DNA of 64,000 bases, from assembly GCF_001562015.1 (NCBI RefSeq), contig NZ_LASA01000090.1:1-64000 (forward strand), in the 5' to 3' direction. This document shows, piece by piece, positions 1 through 7,972 of the stretch. A program made the position numbers and the translations under genes. How positions within the stretch are numbered: position 1 is the first letter of the stretch; every line of letters begins with the position of its first letter. The notes under the pieces were generated by a model, which saw only the letters and a list, made by a program, of their open reading frames with translations, was not told the DNA's origin and ran no database searches. This DNA is from Endozoicomonas arenosclerae (GTDB taxonomy: Bacteria > Pseudomonadota > Gammaproteobacteria > Pseudomonadales > Endozoicomonadaceae).

Positions 1-204
1 GTGTACCGCTATGAAAACATGATGACCCCTTACGAAAAGTTCCTGTCACTGAAGGAACCAGAACAGTACCTGAAAGAAGGGATTACACTGGACCAACTAA
101 AGGACAAAGCGGAAGCCATGACCGATAATGAAGCGGCCAGAAAGCTGCAACAAGCCAGAGAAATCCTGTTTCAATTAGTTCATGAGCGACAAGCCGAGGG
201 TTAG
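1..204 (+). pseudogene. C-terminal tail of an integrase-core transposase (runs off left edge)
   Basis: The frame is open to the left edge of the window, so the GTG at base 1 is not a real start and only the last 67 residues are visible. The run MMTPYEKFLSL, then YLKEGITLDQL and TDNEAARKLQQAR, resembles the short tail that follows the DDE integrase core in some insertion-sequence transposases, where a 'TPYE' motif precedes a 'LKPGIT' motif. No catalytic residue lies in the visible part. Whether the element is intact or broken cannot be judged from this window, and no inverted repeat was recognised downstream of the stop. The family assignment is from memory of similar tails, so confidence is limited. 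Confidence 0.4.
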
Positions 205-298
205 GTAGTAGTACCTGCCTTCAGGCTCATTTCAGGATTGGAAAATACTCTCCCACTGCTGACTTCAGAGGCTGTGGGCCAGATTCAGGAGAAAAAAC

Positions 299-841
299 AT
301 GGCGCTGACTCCATCCAATATGATTGAACTGGGCGCTTATGCACCTGACTTTCAATTGCCTGACCCCAAGTCGGGACAGGATGTGTCTTTGCAAGAGATT
401 AAGAAGAGCAAGGGTGTTCTGGTGATGTTTATCTGCAATCACTGTCCTTATGTGGTTCATCTTGAAGAGGCATTGGTGCAGTTAGGCAGGGAATATGCCG
501 ATCAGGATGTGGGTATTGTTGCCATCAGTGCCAATGATGCAGCGGCCTATCCGGGCGATGCACCTGACAAGATGGCCCTGAAAGCCTATCCGTTTCCTTA
601 TCTCTATGATGAGACTCAGGCCGTTGCCAAAGCCTACGATGCAGCCTGTACGCCTGATTTTTTTCTTTTTGATGAGCATTTGAAGTGTGTATACAGGGGT
701 CAGTTTGATGATTCCCGGCCGGGTAATGGCAAGCCGGTCACCGGGAATGAGCTGAAGTCTGCAATGAGTGCTCTTTTGGCTGGCACACCTGTTTCGCCTG
801 ATCAAAGCCCCAGCGTAGGTTGCAGTATCAAGTGGAAGTAG
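299..841 (+). CDS. Thioredoxin-fold AhpC/TSA-like protein
   Basis: A 180-aa cytoplasmic protein of the thioredoxin/peroxiredoxin superfamily. The motif FICNHCPYVVH (around residues 48-58) carries a CxxC-type redox site (CNHC). It is followed by VGIVAISAND and PYLYDETQAVAKAY, the usual core strands of 'thioredoxin family protein' members that carry CNHCPYV. The tail has another cysteine (SVGCSIKWK). The ATG at 299 follows CAGGAGAAAAAAC, a good ribosome binding site. The stop at 841 meets the end of the convergent gene at 843 with a 1-base gap. The substrate is unknown; these proteins are usually annotated as general thiol oxidoreductases. Confidence 0.85.
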   Translation: MALTPSNMIELGAYAPDFQLPDPKSGQDVSLQEIKKSKGVLVMFICNHCPYVVHLEEALVQLGREYADQDVGIVAISANDAAAYPGDAPDKMALKAYPFPYLYDETQAVAKAYDAACTPDFFLFDEHLKCVYRGQFDDSRPGNGKPVTGNELKSAMSALLAGTPVSPDQSPSVGCSIKWK

Positions 842-842
842 T

Positions 843-2072
843 TTAAGGCTGTCTGGTTGAGTTTTGATTCATCAGTCTCAGGACGATCTCAAGCCATCTC
901 TTGATTCGTGTTTTATGAACGGTTGAATCAGAAGAGTCTATTGAAGCGAACTCGTGTTGAGTTTCTGCTTCTATAGACAGTTTGTCTTTTATGTCTTGCT
1001 GATCCATCGAAGTACTCGCAACTGCTTTGCCAGATCTTACTGGTAGTCGAGGCTTTTTTTCTGCCTGATGGTAGGGGAATTCTTTTGGGTATGGTTCTTC
1101 TTCAGAGGGCAACTGACGGATAGCTTCTTGGGATACTTGGTCATGTTTCTCAATCCCTTTTGAAGTGGCCGGTTCAGGGCGTCGTGCATCGGATTCACTT
1201 TTAGAGTCATGAACAGTATTTTCAGTGTTCTCATAACCTGTTTGAAAAACACCTTCACAGGGCGCTTCTGAAATATCCTCCGTGACATTAAACAGAGTCA
1301 GCTTTTTGAATCGAGTCGAAGGTGAAAATGCCAGCATACTCCATTGGCAGCCTTCCCTGCTAAAGGGCATTTCAGAACGCAAGAAGTGAAGATTCTTCAC
1401 AGTATTCTGGTGAGAGATTACAAGCGTTGGATCAGACTGTGTCGAGAACTCGGTTTTTGATGTTATAGAGACGGAATGAGCGGGGAGACTGTCTACTTTG
1501 GAAATTTCCGGAGGGAGCCAGTGATGATAGTTTTTTTGTCTGTCTTCAATGAAGTAGTTCGGTTGGGTCACTGGCTTTACGGTGAATTCAGTCACTGGAA
1601 AGACCTCACCAATAAATGCCTGTCCCTTTTTGGCATGAGTTGTTTTGCTGATATAGGCAGAGTGATGAAAGATCAGGCTGCAACCTTCAGGGGTGTCACG
1701 GGACACCCGGTAAAGGTCTACTGATGAAAAGAATTCTCTGCGACAGTCGGGAAGTTGTTGTTCGCCCTCTCTACCTTCAGAAGTATTGGGCCTATGGGCA
1801 TAAAGAGGCATAGTCGCTTCAAGTTCTGAGCCGAACAGAGAAATATTGAACTGACAAGCGCCACCCAGAAGGTTACTGCCAAGAATTTTGCAGAAACTGC
1901 TTTTGATGATCCATTCCAACCCGTGGTCGAAGACTGGGGGAGAGGGCTCGGCTGAGCTGCTTATCAAAAGACAAGGGAGCAGCAGGTGTAGGTGTGATTT
2001 TCTGATTCTATGATTAACCGTGAAAATTTTTTCATCACCCAAGGGCGACGAGAAAATGTTTCTTCTACTCAT
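843..2072 (-). CDS. Hypothetical 409-aa protein, possibly secreted
   Basis: I do not recognise a domain. The frame is open for 410 codons on the minus strand, convergent with the thioredoxin-like gene. The N-terminus has a basic stretch (NHRIRKSH) followed by LHLLLPCLLISSSA, which could be an export signal. The middle is Ser/Thr-rich and the last third is highly charged (KSESDARRPEP, EEEPYPKEF, EKKPRLPVRSGK). It ends in a possible amphipathic segment (RIKRWLEIVLRLM). The ATG at 2072 has no convincing ribosome binding site. The first ~70 bases are a copy of a dispersed repeat also seen before tatC and, in part, before ppc, so the start may be borrowed sequence. Frame length supports a real gene; function is unknown. 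Confidence 0.5.
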   Translation of the reverse strand: MSRRNIFSSPLGDEKIFTVNHRIRKSHLHLLLPCLLISSSAEPSPPVFDHGLEWIIKSSFCKILGSNLLGGACQFNISLFGSELEATMPLYAHRPNTSEGREGEQQLPDCRREFFSSVDLYRVSRDTPEGCSLIFHHSAYISKTTHAKKGQAFIGEVFPVTEFTVKPVTQPNYFIEDRQKNYHHWLPPEISKVDSLPAHSVSITSKTEFSTQSDPTLVISHQNTVKNLHFLRSEMPFSREGCQWSMLAFSPSTRFKKLTLFNVTEDISEAPCEGVFQTGYENTENTVHDSKSESDARRPEPATSKGIEKHDQVSQEAIRQLPSEEEPYPKEFPYHQAEKKPRLPVRSGKAVASTSMDQQDIKDKLSIEAETQHEFASIDSSDSTVHKTRIKRWLEIVLRLMNQNSTRQP

Positions 2073-2082
2073 GGCTGATTTA
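2013..2082 (-). repeat. Dispersed repeat R2, copy at start of 409-aa ORF
   Basis: Read on the minus strand this stretch matches 24672-24739, from TAAATCAGCC through a TCGTC-CCCTTGG core to GATGAAAAA and TTTCACGGT, with roughly 80% identity by eye. The translated frame IFSSPL-x-DEK is shared by both copies. The end contains a small hairpin (TGAAAA/TTTTCA). Confidence 0.6.
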
Positions 2083-2135
2083 TGCCAGTGAGTGGCACAG
2101 CTGCCGATGATGGTGCGACCGAGACCATAGTAAGA

Positions 2136-3593
2136 TCATTCTTTTTCAACCCAGAGCGTCCAGTTGCGGTATCTGGAGACCTTTTCAAAGCGTTCCCGTA
2201 AGGATGGAGAAAGCATCTCTATATTGCCATCTCTGGTGGCCAGAAAGTCCCGTCGATCCTTATGCAATTGATCTCTAATCTCTTGTTCGCTGTCAGCCAG
2301 CAGGGCCTGGCCGTGAGAGTAAAAACGAGCAGAAAAGGGGCGTTTCATGAAATAAATAAGGTGGCCGGGTTGCTCGGTTGGATGAGCCATCATGCTGGCA
2401 ATGAGATGCTTTTGGGACTTTTTGCCTCCGTCATTGATCATGACAACGGTGGTCACAATCATCAGTATCGGTGTGAGTGTTGCCAGAGCCAGCAGCTTTG
2501 TACCATGGCTGGACCAGTGCTCTCCAAACAATCGGGCCATGATCAATGCCAGTGCTGGCATGACAGGTAGTGTGTATGTCCAGATCAGATTTGTGGTGAA
2601 AGTGAAAAAGAGTGGAAGAAAAAGTAGCCAGCAAATCAGGAAGTAATCCCACGGCTGAACTCTTAGGGTGGGCTGCTTTTTCCAGTACTTCCAGAGTTGC
2701 GTAATAACGCATCCCAGTAGAATCAGGGTCCAGGGGAAACCTCCTACCAGAAGGTATGCCCAAATGGCGCCCAGTGTGTGAACGTGGGCATTACCGTACT
2801 CGTCCCCCTGCCAGCCTGAATCCAGATAGCGTGAGAAGTGTTCACCAATGAACATATACTCCAGAAGGCCAGGGCTGCGAATTTCGGCACTGATATACCA
2901 TGGCAGGGCAATCACAGCGGAAAGCACAATTCCCTTGATCCAGGGGAATCGTTGCCAGAGGGTGATTAACCTTTTTTCAGGAAGGCACCAGAGGAAAATA
3001 GGACCACCCGCCAACACCAGTGCTGCCAGTCCTTTAGCCAGCAAAGCCAGGCCACAGCCAGCAAAAAACAGGTATTGCCATAGCGTGGCTTCTTTCGGGT
3101 CTTTGCTGTGCCAACCAATCCAGAAACCACTGAGGATCAGAGTAATAGTCAGTGTCATGATCGGATCCGCCAGCAAGGCTCCAGCCAGAACCAGGAACAT
3201 AGCAGAAGTGATCAGGAACAGTGCTGCAATATTGGCCTGCAACTGACTCATTTGGAAACGAGCGAGTTTCCACACCAGTGCCAGAGTGCCGAGACTGCAG
3301 ATCAGAGAGGGCAGCCGTGCTGCAAATTCATTGATACCGAACAGTTTGAAGCTGACCGCAGAAAGCCAGATGAACAGGGGCGGCTTCCCCAGAAAGGGCA
3401 CACCATAATCGAAGTAGGGTATGATCCAGTCGTTGGTTTCAACCATCAACCGGACTATCTCACCATAACGGGCTTCCGAGGTGTCCATCAGAGGGTATAG
3501 CCCCAGGGAGAACAGGCGAATCAGAATGGCAAACACGATAAGGGTGTAGACCCAGAACCATCGGGATGAAAACTTCAGGATAGCGTCAGTCAT
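2136..3593 (-). CDS. ArnT-like family 39 glycosyltransferase
   Basis: A 485-aa inner-membrane protein with about 10 or more hydrophobic segments. It fits the PMT/ArnT (GT39/GT83) family, which transfers sugars from undecaprenyl-phosphate carriers to lipid A or proteins on the periplasmic face. The first external loop has MDTSEARYGEIVRLM (near residue 36), the usual acidic/EARY motif. It is followed by FLGKPPLFIWL and, further on, LADPIMTLTI, the second conserved acidic motif. The C-terminal ~80 residues are soluble. A true lipid A aminoarabinose transferase would normally sit in an arn operon, which is absent here, so the acceptor is unknown. The ATG at 3593 opens toward the minus-strand genes after a 269-bp spacer. 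Confidence 0.85.
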   Translation of the reverse strand: MTDAILKFSSRWFWVYTLIVFAILIRLFSLGLYPLMDTSEARYGEIVRLMVETNDWIIPYFDYGVPFLGKPPLFIWLSAVSFKLFGINEFAARLPSLICSLGTLALVWKLARFQMSQLQANIAALFLITSAMFLVLAGALLADPIMTLTITLILSGFWIGWHSKDPKEATLWQYLFFAGCGLALLAKGLAALVLAGGPIFLWCLPEKRLITLWQRFPWIKGIVLSAVIALPWYISAEIRSPGLLEYMFIGEHFSRYLDSGWQGDEYGNAHVHTLGAIWAYLLVGGFPWTLILLGCVITQLWKYWKKQPTLRVQPWDYFLICWLLFLPLFFTFTTNLIWTYTLPVMPALALIMARLFGEHWSSHGTKLLALATLTPILMIVTTVVMINDGGKKSQKHLIASMMAHPTEQPGHLIYFMKRPFSARFYSHGQALLADSEQEIRDQLHKDRRDFLATRDGNIEMLSPSLRERFEKVSRYRNWTLWVEKE

Positions 3594-3612
3594 TATTGTT
3601 CTGAACTCTATT

Positions 3613-3752
3613 ACAGTTTAAATCGTCATCTATGTGGGAGAATGTCTGGAGACATTGGGTACTGCTGATTGTTCCACTCTATTTGTTTCGGCAGATTCCG
3701 TTTTCGCACAAATCCAGTGAAAGAAATGTCTCTTGTCCTGATTTAAACCTGT
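3613..3752. repeat. Degenerate palindromic element (possible third R1-like copy)
   Basis: The ends ACAGTTTAAATC (from 3613) and GATTTAAACCTGT (to 3752) are inverted, as are GAGACATT (3651-3658) and AATGTCTC (3724-3731). The right arm carries TTCGCACAAATCC, identical to the core of the R1 palindromes near ppc and malic enzyme. The rest is only loosely alike. It fills most of the spacer between the tapT gene and the glycosyltransferase. Confidence 0.35.
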
Positions 3753-3862
3753 TCCTGATGAACTCCCGGGTTCTTTATCCTTGAGCGTATATAGGTTCCT
3801 TTTAATGACTCGCAGTGCAGTATTTATAGTACCCAAGCACTGTAATGCCTATTGAAAATAGT

Positions 3863-4474
3863 TCAGTTTGATCGGTTCCTATAGTTTTTTTCGTAAACTT
3901 CCCGCCCCATAGCTTCTATTTGTCTCTCGATCATGGCATTGAAGCTGTCCAGACAGTTCTGGTGAACTTGAGGGTTGCCTGACAACTCCCGGAGCAGGCA
4001 TACGGCTGCTTCTATGGTCGACAAGGCTGATGGCCCGGGTACTTTGCGTATCCTGTAGCTGGACTGTTGCTGCTCAGGTAGAGATATAAACGGCAGGGCG
4101 TGAAAGTGTGGATTCAGGTGGAGTATTTTTCGAGCTTTTCTCCAGGTGCCATCCAACACTATGCAGACGTCTGGTTGGCCATGGTTCTTCTGATGCTCAG
4201 AAGGCAAAAGGGCCTGGTCATCAGGAAACAGCAAGCAAACCTTTTTATGCTCAATCAAATGGTTTAACTGGGCGTGATCAGTGAAATCTTCACCAATAAG
4301 TACTGTACAGTTTTGTATGCCCAGTTTTGCAATTCTGGCGGTGTTAAGAGGGTGACGAACCTCGTCCGGATGTTGCAGGATTAAAAGCTCACAGCAGGCA
4401 GGCTCTGGCTGCAGGTTACTGCAAATGCAAAATTGAAGTGGGCGCTCACAGCGTGGGCACTTGGCTCGGGCCAT
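3863..4474 (-). CDS. tapT: DTW-domain tRNA-uridine aminocarboxypropyltransferase (TapT-like)
   Basis: A 203-aa protein of the DTW (TDD superfamily, YfiP/TapT) family. These enzymes transfer the 3-amino-3-carboxypropyl group of SAM to uridine-47 of tRNA (acp3U). The N-terminus has a zinc-binding cluster CPRCERPLQFCIC. The signature LDGTW appears as VLDGTWRKARKI near residue 112, and EVRHPLNTARI and RKVPGPSALSTIEA match the family core. The ATG at 4474 follows AGGAGAGTCC. It overlaps the end of the upstream AlkB gene by 29 bases, so the two are probably co-translated; both act on nucleic acids. Confidence 0.85.
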   Translation of the reverse strand: MARAKCPRCERPLQFCICSNLQPEPACCELLILQHPDEVRHPLNTARIAKLGIQNCTVLIGEDFTDHAQLNHLIEHKKVCLLFPDDQALLPSEHQKNHGQPDVCIVLDGTWRKARKILHLNPHFHALPFISLPEQQQSSYRIRKVPGPSALSTIEAAVCLLRELSGNPQVHQNCLDSFNAMIERQIEAMGREVYEKNYRNRSN

Positions 4475-5063
4475 GGACTCTCCTGAAGGTCAGGTTGATA
4501 CGAGGGGATACGGTTTTTGATGTTTTTGGGATGCTGTGCTGCCAGCAGCTCTGGGTCGAGCCGGACATAACCAGTAAGGAGCCTGAAGGTAAGTCCAGTG
4601 ACAGAGGTTTGATATTTCTGGGTTTGCTCTCTTTATGTTTCAGTCGAAAGCGTCTTTTCTGACCCAAGCTCAAAGAGGCAATTACAGGCTGGTGGCCGAG
4701 CTCAGGCTCATCGTCCGAATGCCAGCCGTTGCTGTCACTGCCGTCACGATAAAGATTGATCAGCACTGTATTGAATTGAGCATTGGAAACTGATTCAACC
4801 TTATCCTTCAATGCCAGTAGCAAGGGGGACCAGGGAGATGGATCAAGTTCAATTCCGGAGTAGGAATAGCTCATTCCCGGGTCGCCATGCCAAGACTGAA
4901 GTCTGGGGAGATCAAACGTTTTACCAAAAAGCGTAATGGTATCCTGACGCCATTGGGTCTCTGAGAGGAGCTGATGAAAATAATGCTCACTGTCCTCGGG
5001 GGAGAACAATTCTGGCCAGAATCTCAGTTCGGCGTCAGGTGCAGGAATCTTGACGGGCTGCAT
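4446..5063 (-). CDS. AlkB-type 2-oxoglutarate/Fe(II) dioxygenase
   Basis: A protein of about 205 aa of the AlkB superfamily, which removes alkyl lesions from DNA or RNA bases by oxidative demethylation. The iron ligands are visible: HxD in GWHSDDE and the distal His in WQHSIPK. The 2-oxoglutarate arginines lie in RINLTFR. PRLQSWHGD and SYSYSGIELDPSPW resemble the ALKBH2/3-like group. The open frame reaches a GTG at 5111. I prefer the ATG at 5063 because family members begin about a dozen residues before the LRF strand, although neither has a strong ribosome binding site. It overlaps tapT and follows the DUF406 gene on the same strand. Confidence 0.85.
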   Translation of the reverse strand: MQPVKIPAPDAELRFWPELFSPEDSEHYFHQLLSETQWRQDTITLFGKTFDLPRLQSWHGDPGMSYSYSGIELDPSPWSPLLLALKDKVESVSNAQFNTVLINLYRDGSDSNGWHSDDEPELGHQPVIASLSLGQKRRFRLKHKESKPRNIKPLSLDLPSGSLLVMSGSTQSCWQHSIPKTSKTVSPRINLTFRRVHGPSQVPTL

Positions 5064-5184
5064 GAAGTGTCTGTCTACAAAGCTATCTTGCACGTTTTGA
5101 ATTATGAACACAGATGATTGGCGTGCTGTGCAACAAGGTCAGGAACCAGTCCATGGCTTTTAGTGATTAAACCTTCATCTGCAC

Positions 5185-5469
5185 TTATCTCTGAGACATC
5201 TCAAAGATCAATTTTTCTGCAGTGCAATCAAAATCCAGCATAGCCTTGATCACTGTGATGCCGTTTTCCTGACTGGTTTCTGATTGAATCTTGCAGTTGC
5301 CTGATCCAACAGAAAGAGCACGTTGTTCAATCTTGCTGAATTTATCCTGGGCGGATACCGCTTCGTCGCCACGAACCTCCAGGGTAACCCGGGTGTCGTC
5401 GTCACTGATCAGAGTGCCTACTTCAACGGTGTTGCAGGTTGTGCACTCATAGGGGTCTTTCTCGTTCAT
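5185..5469 (-). CDS. DUF406 (YfcZ/YiiS) family protein
   Basis: A 94-aa protein resembling E. coli YfcZ. It has an N-terminal cysteine pair (YECTTCNTVEVGT), a central charged helix, SVGSGNCKI and a C-terminal FDCTAEKLIFEMSQR, which lines up with YfcZ's 'FACEAEMLIFQLGLR'. The function of the family is not established. GAGGTATCAGC precedes the ATG at 5469. It is the first gene of a minus-strand set with AlkB and TapT (gap 121 bases to the chosen AlkB start). Confidence 0.8.
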   Translation of the reverse strand: MNEKDPYECTTCNTVEVGTLISDDDTRVTLEVRGDEAVSAQDKFSKIEQRALSVGSGNCKIQSETSQENGITVIKAMLDFDCTAEKLIFEMSQR

Positions 5470-5615
5470 GCTGATACCTCGTACAAGCGAGCAGTCTCGC
5501 TACATTCATCATGAAATAAACATATTACAGGATCTATACGGATACGTCAGAAATATTAGGTTCGTCTAGACTCTGACGTTCCTGTTTATACCTTGAGTCA
5601 CAGTGAGGAGTTTCA

Positions 5616-5927
5616 ATGATCCGTCATATGGTTCACCTGCGTTTTCTGAATTCAGTCAGTGAAGTCGAGAGAGAAGCCCTGTTCCAAAAGCTGTCAGCTC
5701 TCCAGAAAGAGATTGATGGAATTATTGAGTTCAAAAAAGTGGTCAATGTCAGCGTAGAGGAACCTCTGGTGAGAGGATTTATTGATGCTTTCTGGTTTGA
5801 CTTTGTTGATGCTAATGCGCGGGATCACTATCTGACTCATCCGGAGCATGTGAGGGTAGCTGAAGAGCTGGTTCAGTGTCTTGATGGCGGTCTGGAGGGT
5901 GTTTTTGTCTGTGACTTTGAGCTTTGA
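5616..5927 (+). CDS. Dabb-domain (stress-responsive A/B barrel) protein
   Basis: A 103-aa protein with the dimeric alpha-beta barrel signature: N-terminal MIRHMVHLRFL, a middle ViEFKKVVNVS strand, FDAFW-type strand (GFIDAFWFDFVD), and HYLTHPEHVRVAEEL near the C-terminus. Length fits a single Dabb domain. These proteins are found across bacteria and plants, often induced by stress, with no agreed reaction. GTGAGGAGTTTCA before the ATG is a strong ribosome binding site. It is transcribed divergently from the DUF406 gene. Confidence 0.8.
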   Translation: MIRHMVHLRFLNSVSEVEREALFQKLSALQKEIDGIIEFKKVVNVSVEEPLVRGFIDAFWFDFVDANARDHYLTHPEHVRVAEELVQCLDGGLEGVFVCDFEL

Positions 5928-6199
5928 GTTCGCTTTCAGAGCCCTTTATTTAAACATTTCCACTTTGTTTTCTCTCTCACTCTCAATCCGGGAGTGAGGA
6001 GTAAATACTTCATTTCCGCAAGTATGGACACGTACTTGAATCTCCTTTGATAAATACTGTCATCACCGTTTGATGTTGATGCTTCCTGACATGTAAGCAG
6101 CCTGATTAATCTTTAAGGCTCGCAATAGCCAGGTAATCAGCTATCTAAAGAACAAGAACGATGTGTTTGCCGCAGAATGGGTAATCTGGAGGAACAGTG

Positions 6200-6709
6200 A
6201 TGAAGTATATATTTGCAGTACTATTGGTGTTAGTCGGGGCTGTTAGCTTTGTCGGCATAGTGGTAGCTGAAGAGGTGCCTGTAGAAGCTCGTCAGCAGGT
6301 GGAAAGTTACTATGCAGCATTAAAGAAAGAAGATCTGGATAAAGCAAAGTCTCTTTTTACTCCTTCGGCTGAACTCAATATGACCTGGAAGTATGGTAAC
6401 GAGTTGCCTGATGAGTCCTTAACCTTGACCATTCATGAACTTGAGCAGGTTCTGAAACCAGAAGTACTTGCAGAAATGCCAGAGCTTATGAAGGGGTATA
6501 AGGAGTTAAGCCGGACTTCAGAAATTACCTCGGCCAATACTGACAAGGAACAGGTAGTGATCGTTGGTCAACAAACCATACGCTACCAGATTACCTATGA
6601 AAACTCTCCCTGGGAGGGAGAGGCTAAAGAAAACGACACCTTTACTCTGATTAAAGAGAAGGGTGAGTGGAAGATTTCTGAGCTGAAATCCGTTACTGAC
6701 TATCAATGA
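6200..6709 (+). CDS. Exported NTF2-like small protein
   Basis: About 169 aa. The N-terminus IFAVLLVLVGAVSFVGIVVA is a clear signal peptide. The mature part begins with ARQQVESYYAALKKEDLDKAKSLF, a helix-turn typical of NTF2-like/SnoaL folds, and ends with DTFTLIKEKGEWKISELKSV, the usual closing strands ('..k.dGkWkI..'). No catalytic residues can be named. TGGAGG sits 7 bases before the ATG at 6200; a GTG one codon earlier (6197) is also in frame but too close. A 56-aa membrane protein follows 31 bases downstream and may be co-transcribed. Confidence 0.7.
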   Translation: MKYIFAVLLVLVGAVSFVGIVVAEEVPVEARQQVESYYAALKKEDLDKAKSLFTPSAELNMTWKYGNELPDESLTLTIHELEQVLKPEVLAEMPELMKGYKELSRTSEITSANTDKEQVVIVGQQTIRYQITYENSPWEGEAKENDTFTLIKEKGEWKISELKSVTDYQ

Positions 6710-6740
6710 TTGCTGAGTATATAAAAAGAGGAAGTTGATC

Positions 6741-6911
6741 ATGGCTTGGACTGCAATTCTGGGTATCGTGTTGTTGTTATGGGCTGCCTGGGACCTTTAT
6801 GCGGGCAGTGTCTGGCTCCACAGGGAATTCAGGCGTGACGAAGAACCCGGTGCGTATTGGAGCACTCTTTCACTCTGGGTTATTGTCGGCATCTCATGCT
6901 TTTATTGGTAA
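6741..6911 (+). CDS. Small membrane protein (56 aa)
   Basis: An open frame of 57 codons beginning ATG GCT TGG. The product starts MAWTAILGIVLLLWAAWDLYAG, a first membrane segment, then a charged stretch (HREFRRDEEPGAYW), then a second hydrophobic segment (STLSLWVIVGISCFYW) ending at the stop. AGAGGAAGTTGATC provides a good ribosome binding site. It lies between the NTF2-like gene and the AraC-type regulator, both on the same strand, with short gaps. I do not recognise the family. The hydrophobic-charged-hydrophobic pattern and good ribosome binding site support a real two-pass membrane protein. Confidence 0.65.
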   Translation: MAWTAILGIVLLLWAAWDLYAGSVWLHREFRRDEEPGAYWSTLSLWVIVGISCFYW

Positions 6912-6925
6912 TACTGAGCTGTTGA

Positions 6926-7843
6926 ATGAATGTAGTTGAGTCCACCAGTCTGGTGCCTGAAGAAGAGCTGATCAAAAATCTGGCTCCTCACTGGCGAAAA
7001 AGATTTTTGAAGGCTATTGGCCTGATCGTTGAAAACCTGGGGCAGGCACCTGCACCTTCTCTTGACGAAATTGCACGACAATGTGCTATTTCTCCTTACC
7101 ACTTTCATCGGATGTTTCGAGTCATCTTTCATGAGACGCCTGCACAATATATTCGCAGAATGCGTTTGCAGCTGGCAGTGGGGCTATTGATGGAGAGCCA
7201 GAAAATCAGCGTAACGGACGTTGCCATGTATTGCGGATTTTCTTCTTCTCAGGCAATGGCCAAGGTTTTAAAGAGAGAGTTGGGTCTTAATGCCAGGGAA
7301 ATACAGGCAATGATTCAGGATGGTCGTGCCACAGAAGCAGAATCCCTGGTGCTCAAGCTGGGGCATCCGGAGCTGAAAATTGATGAATGCATAGAAAAAA
7401 CCATGGCTAAAAATATCGACTTCCAGGTAGTGGAATACCCGGAACAGCACTATTCAGTTAAGCCGGTTCAGGGGGCTGGGGTCTACGAACTGGCAGACTT
7501 TGCGTATCAAAATAAAGGACAGCCCGGACAGGACCTCTTTCTGGCTGTTCGCTATGAAGAGCTTGAAAATGAACAGCAGGGTGGTGTGGCAGGCTATGAA
7601 GTAGACACTGCTAAAGAGGCTAATCTGACTTTACCGGCGGGTGCTTATCTGGTCTGCAAGGTAAGGTTGAGCAGTGAAGCGGGTTATATGTCTGCATGGG
7701 ATGCTCTTTATTCCTGGTTGGTCACTCATGATTATGAATTAGATGAGAGTGGCTATTGTATCGAGTGGATTCATAATCCGGATCAGCTGCTTCAGGAGTT
7801 AACCGAAATGACTCTGGGCCTGCCTCTTTCAAAAATAAAATAA
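6926..7843 (+). CDS. AraC-family regulator with GyrI-like effector domain
   Basis: 305 aa. An AraC-type double helix-turn-helix is N-terminal (about residues 30-120), with SLDEIARQCAISPYHFHRMF as the first unit and VTDVAMYCGFSSSQAMAKV as the second. The C-terminal half (about 150-300) resembles the GyrI-like small-molecule binding domain of the Rob/SoxS-like 'AraC-GyrI' regulators, with VVEYPEQHYSVKP, LTLPAGAYLVCKV and YCIEWIHNP. Such proteins usually sense hydrophobic or cationic compounds and activate efflux or stress genes. No partner gene is obvious here. The ATG at 6926 is 14 bases after the small membrane gene and has a weak ribosome binding site, suggesting coupling. Confidence 0.8.
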   Translation: MNVVESTSLVPEEELIKNLAPHWRKRFLKAIGLIVENLGQAPAPSLDEIARQCAISPYHFHRMFRVIFHETPAQYIRRMRLQLAVGLLMESQKISVTDVAMYCGFSSSQAMAKVLKRELGLNAREIQAMIQDGRATEAESLVLKLGHPELKIDECIEKTMAKNIDFQVVEYPEQHYSVKPVQGAGVYELADFAYQNKGQPGQDLFLAVRYEELENEQQGGVAGYEVDTAKEANLTLPAGAYLVCKVRLSSEAGYMSAWDALYSWLVTHDYELDESGYCIEWIHNPDQLLQELTEMTLGLPLSKIK

Positions 7844-7972
7844 CCGCTAATCAAAAAAAATGCACGTTGGAGAAAGACTCTGACTGATATCAGCAGCTGA
7901 CTCAACTGGCCTTCTATACCCATCTAAACTAGTGGGAAATTCAATAACTGAAGGCTATGGAGTGGCTGCATC

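Noticed and set aside
3630-3836. 68-codon minus-strand frame in the tapT-glycosyltransferase spacer
   Set aside because: It runs through the palindromic element and has no ribosome binding site or conserved look.
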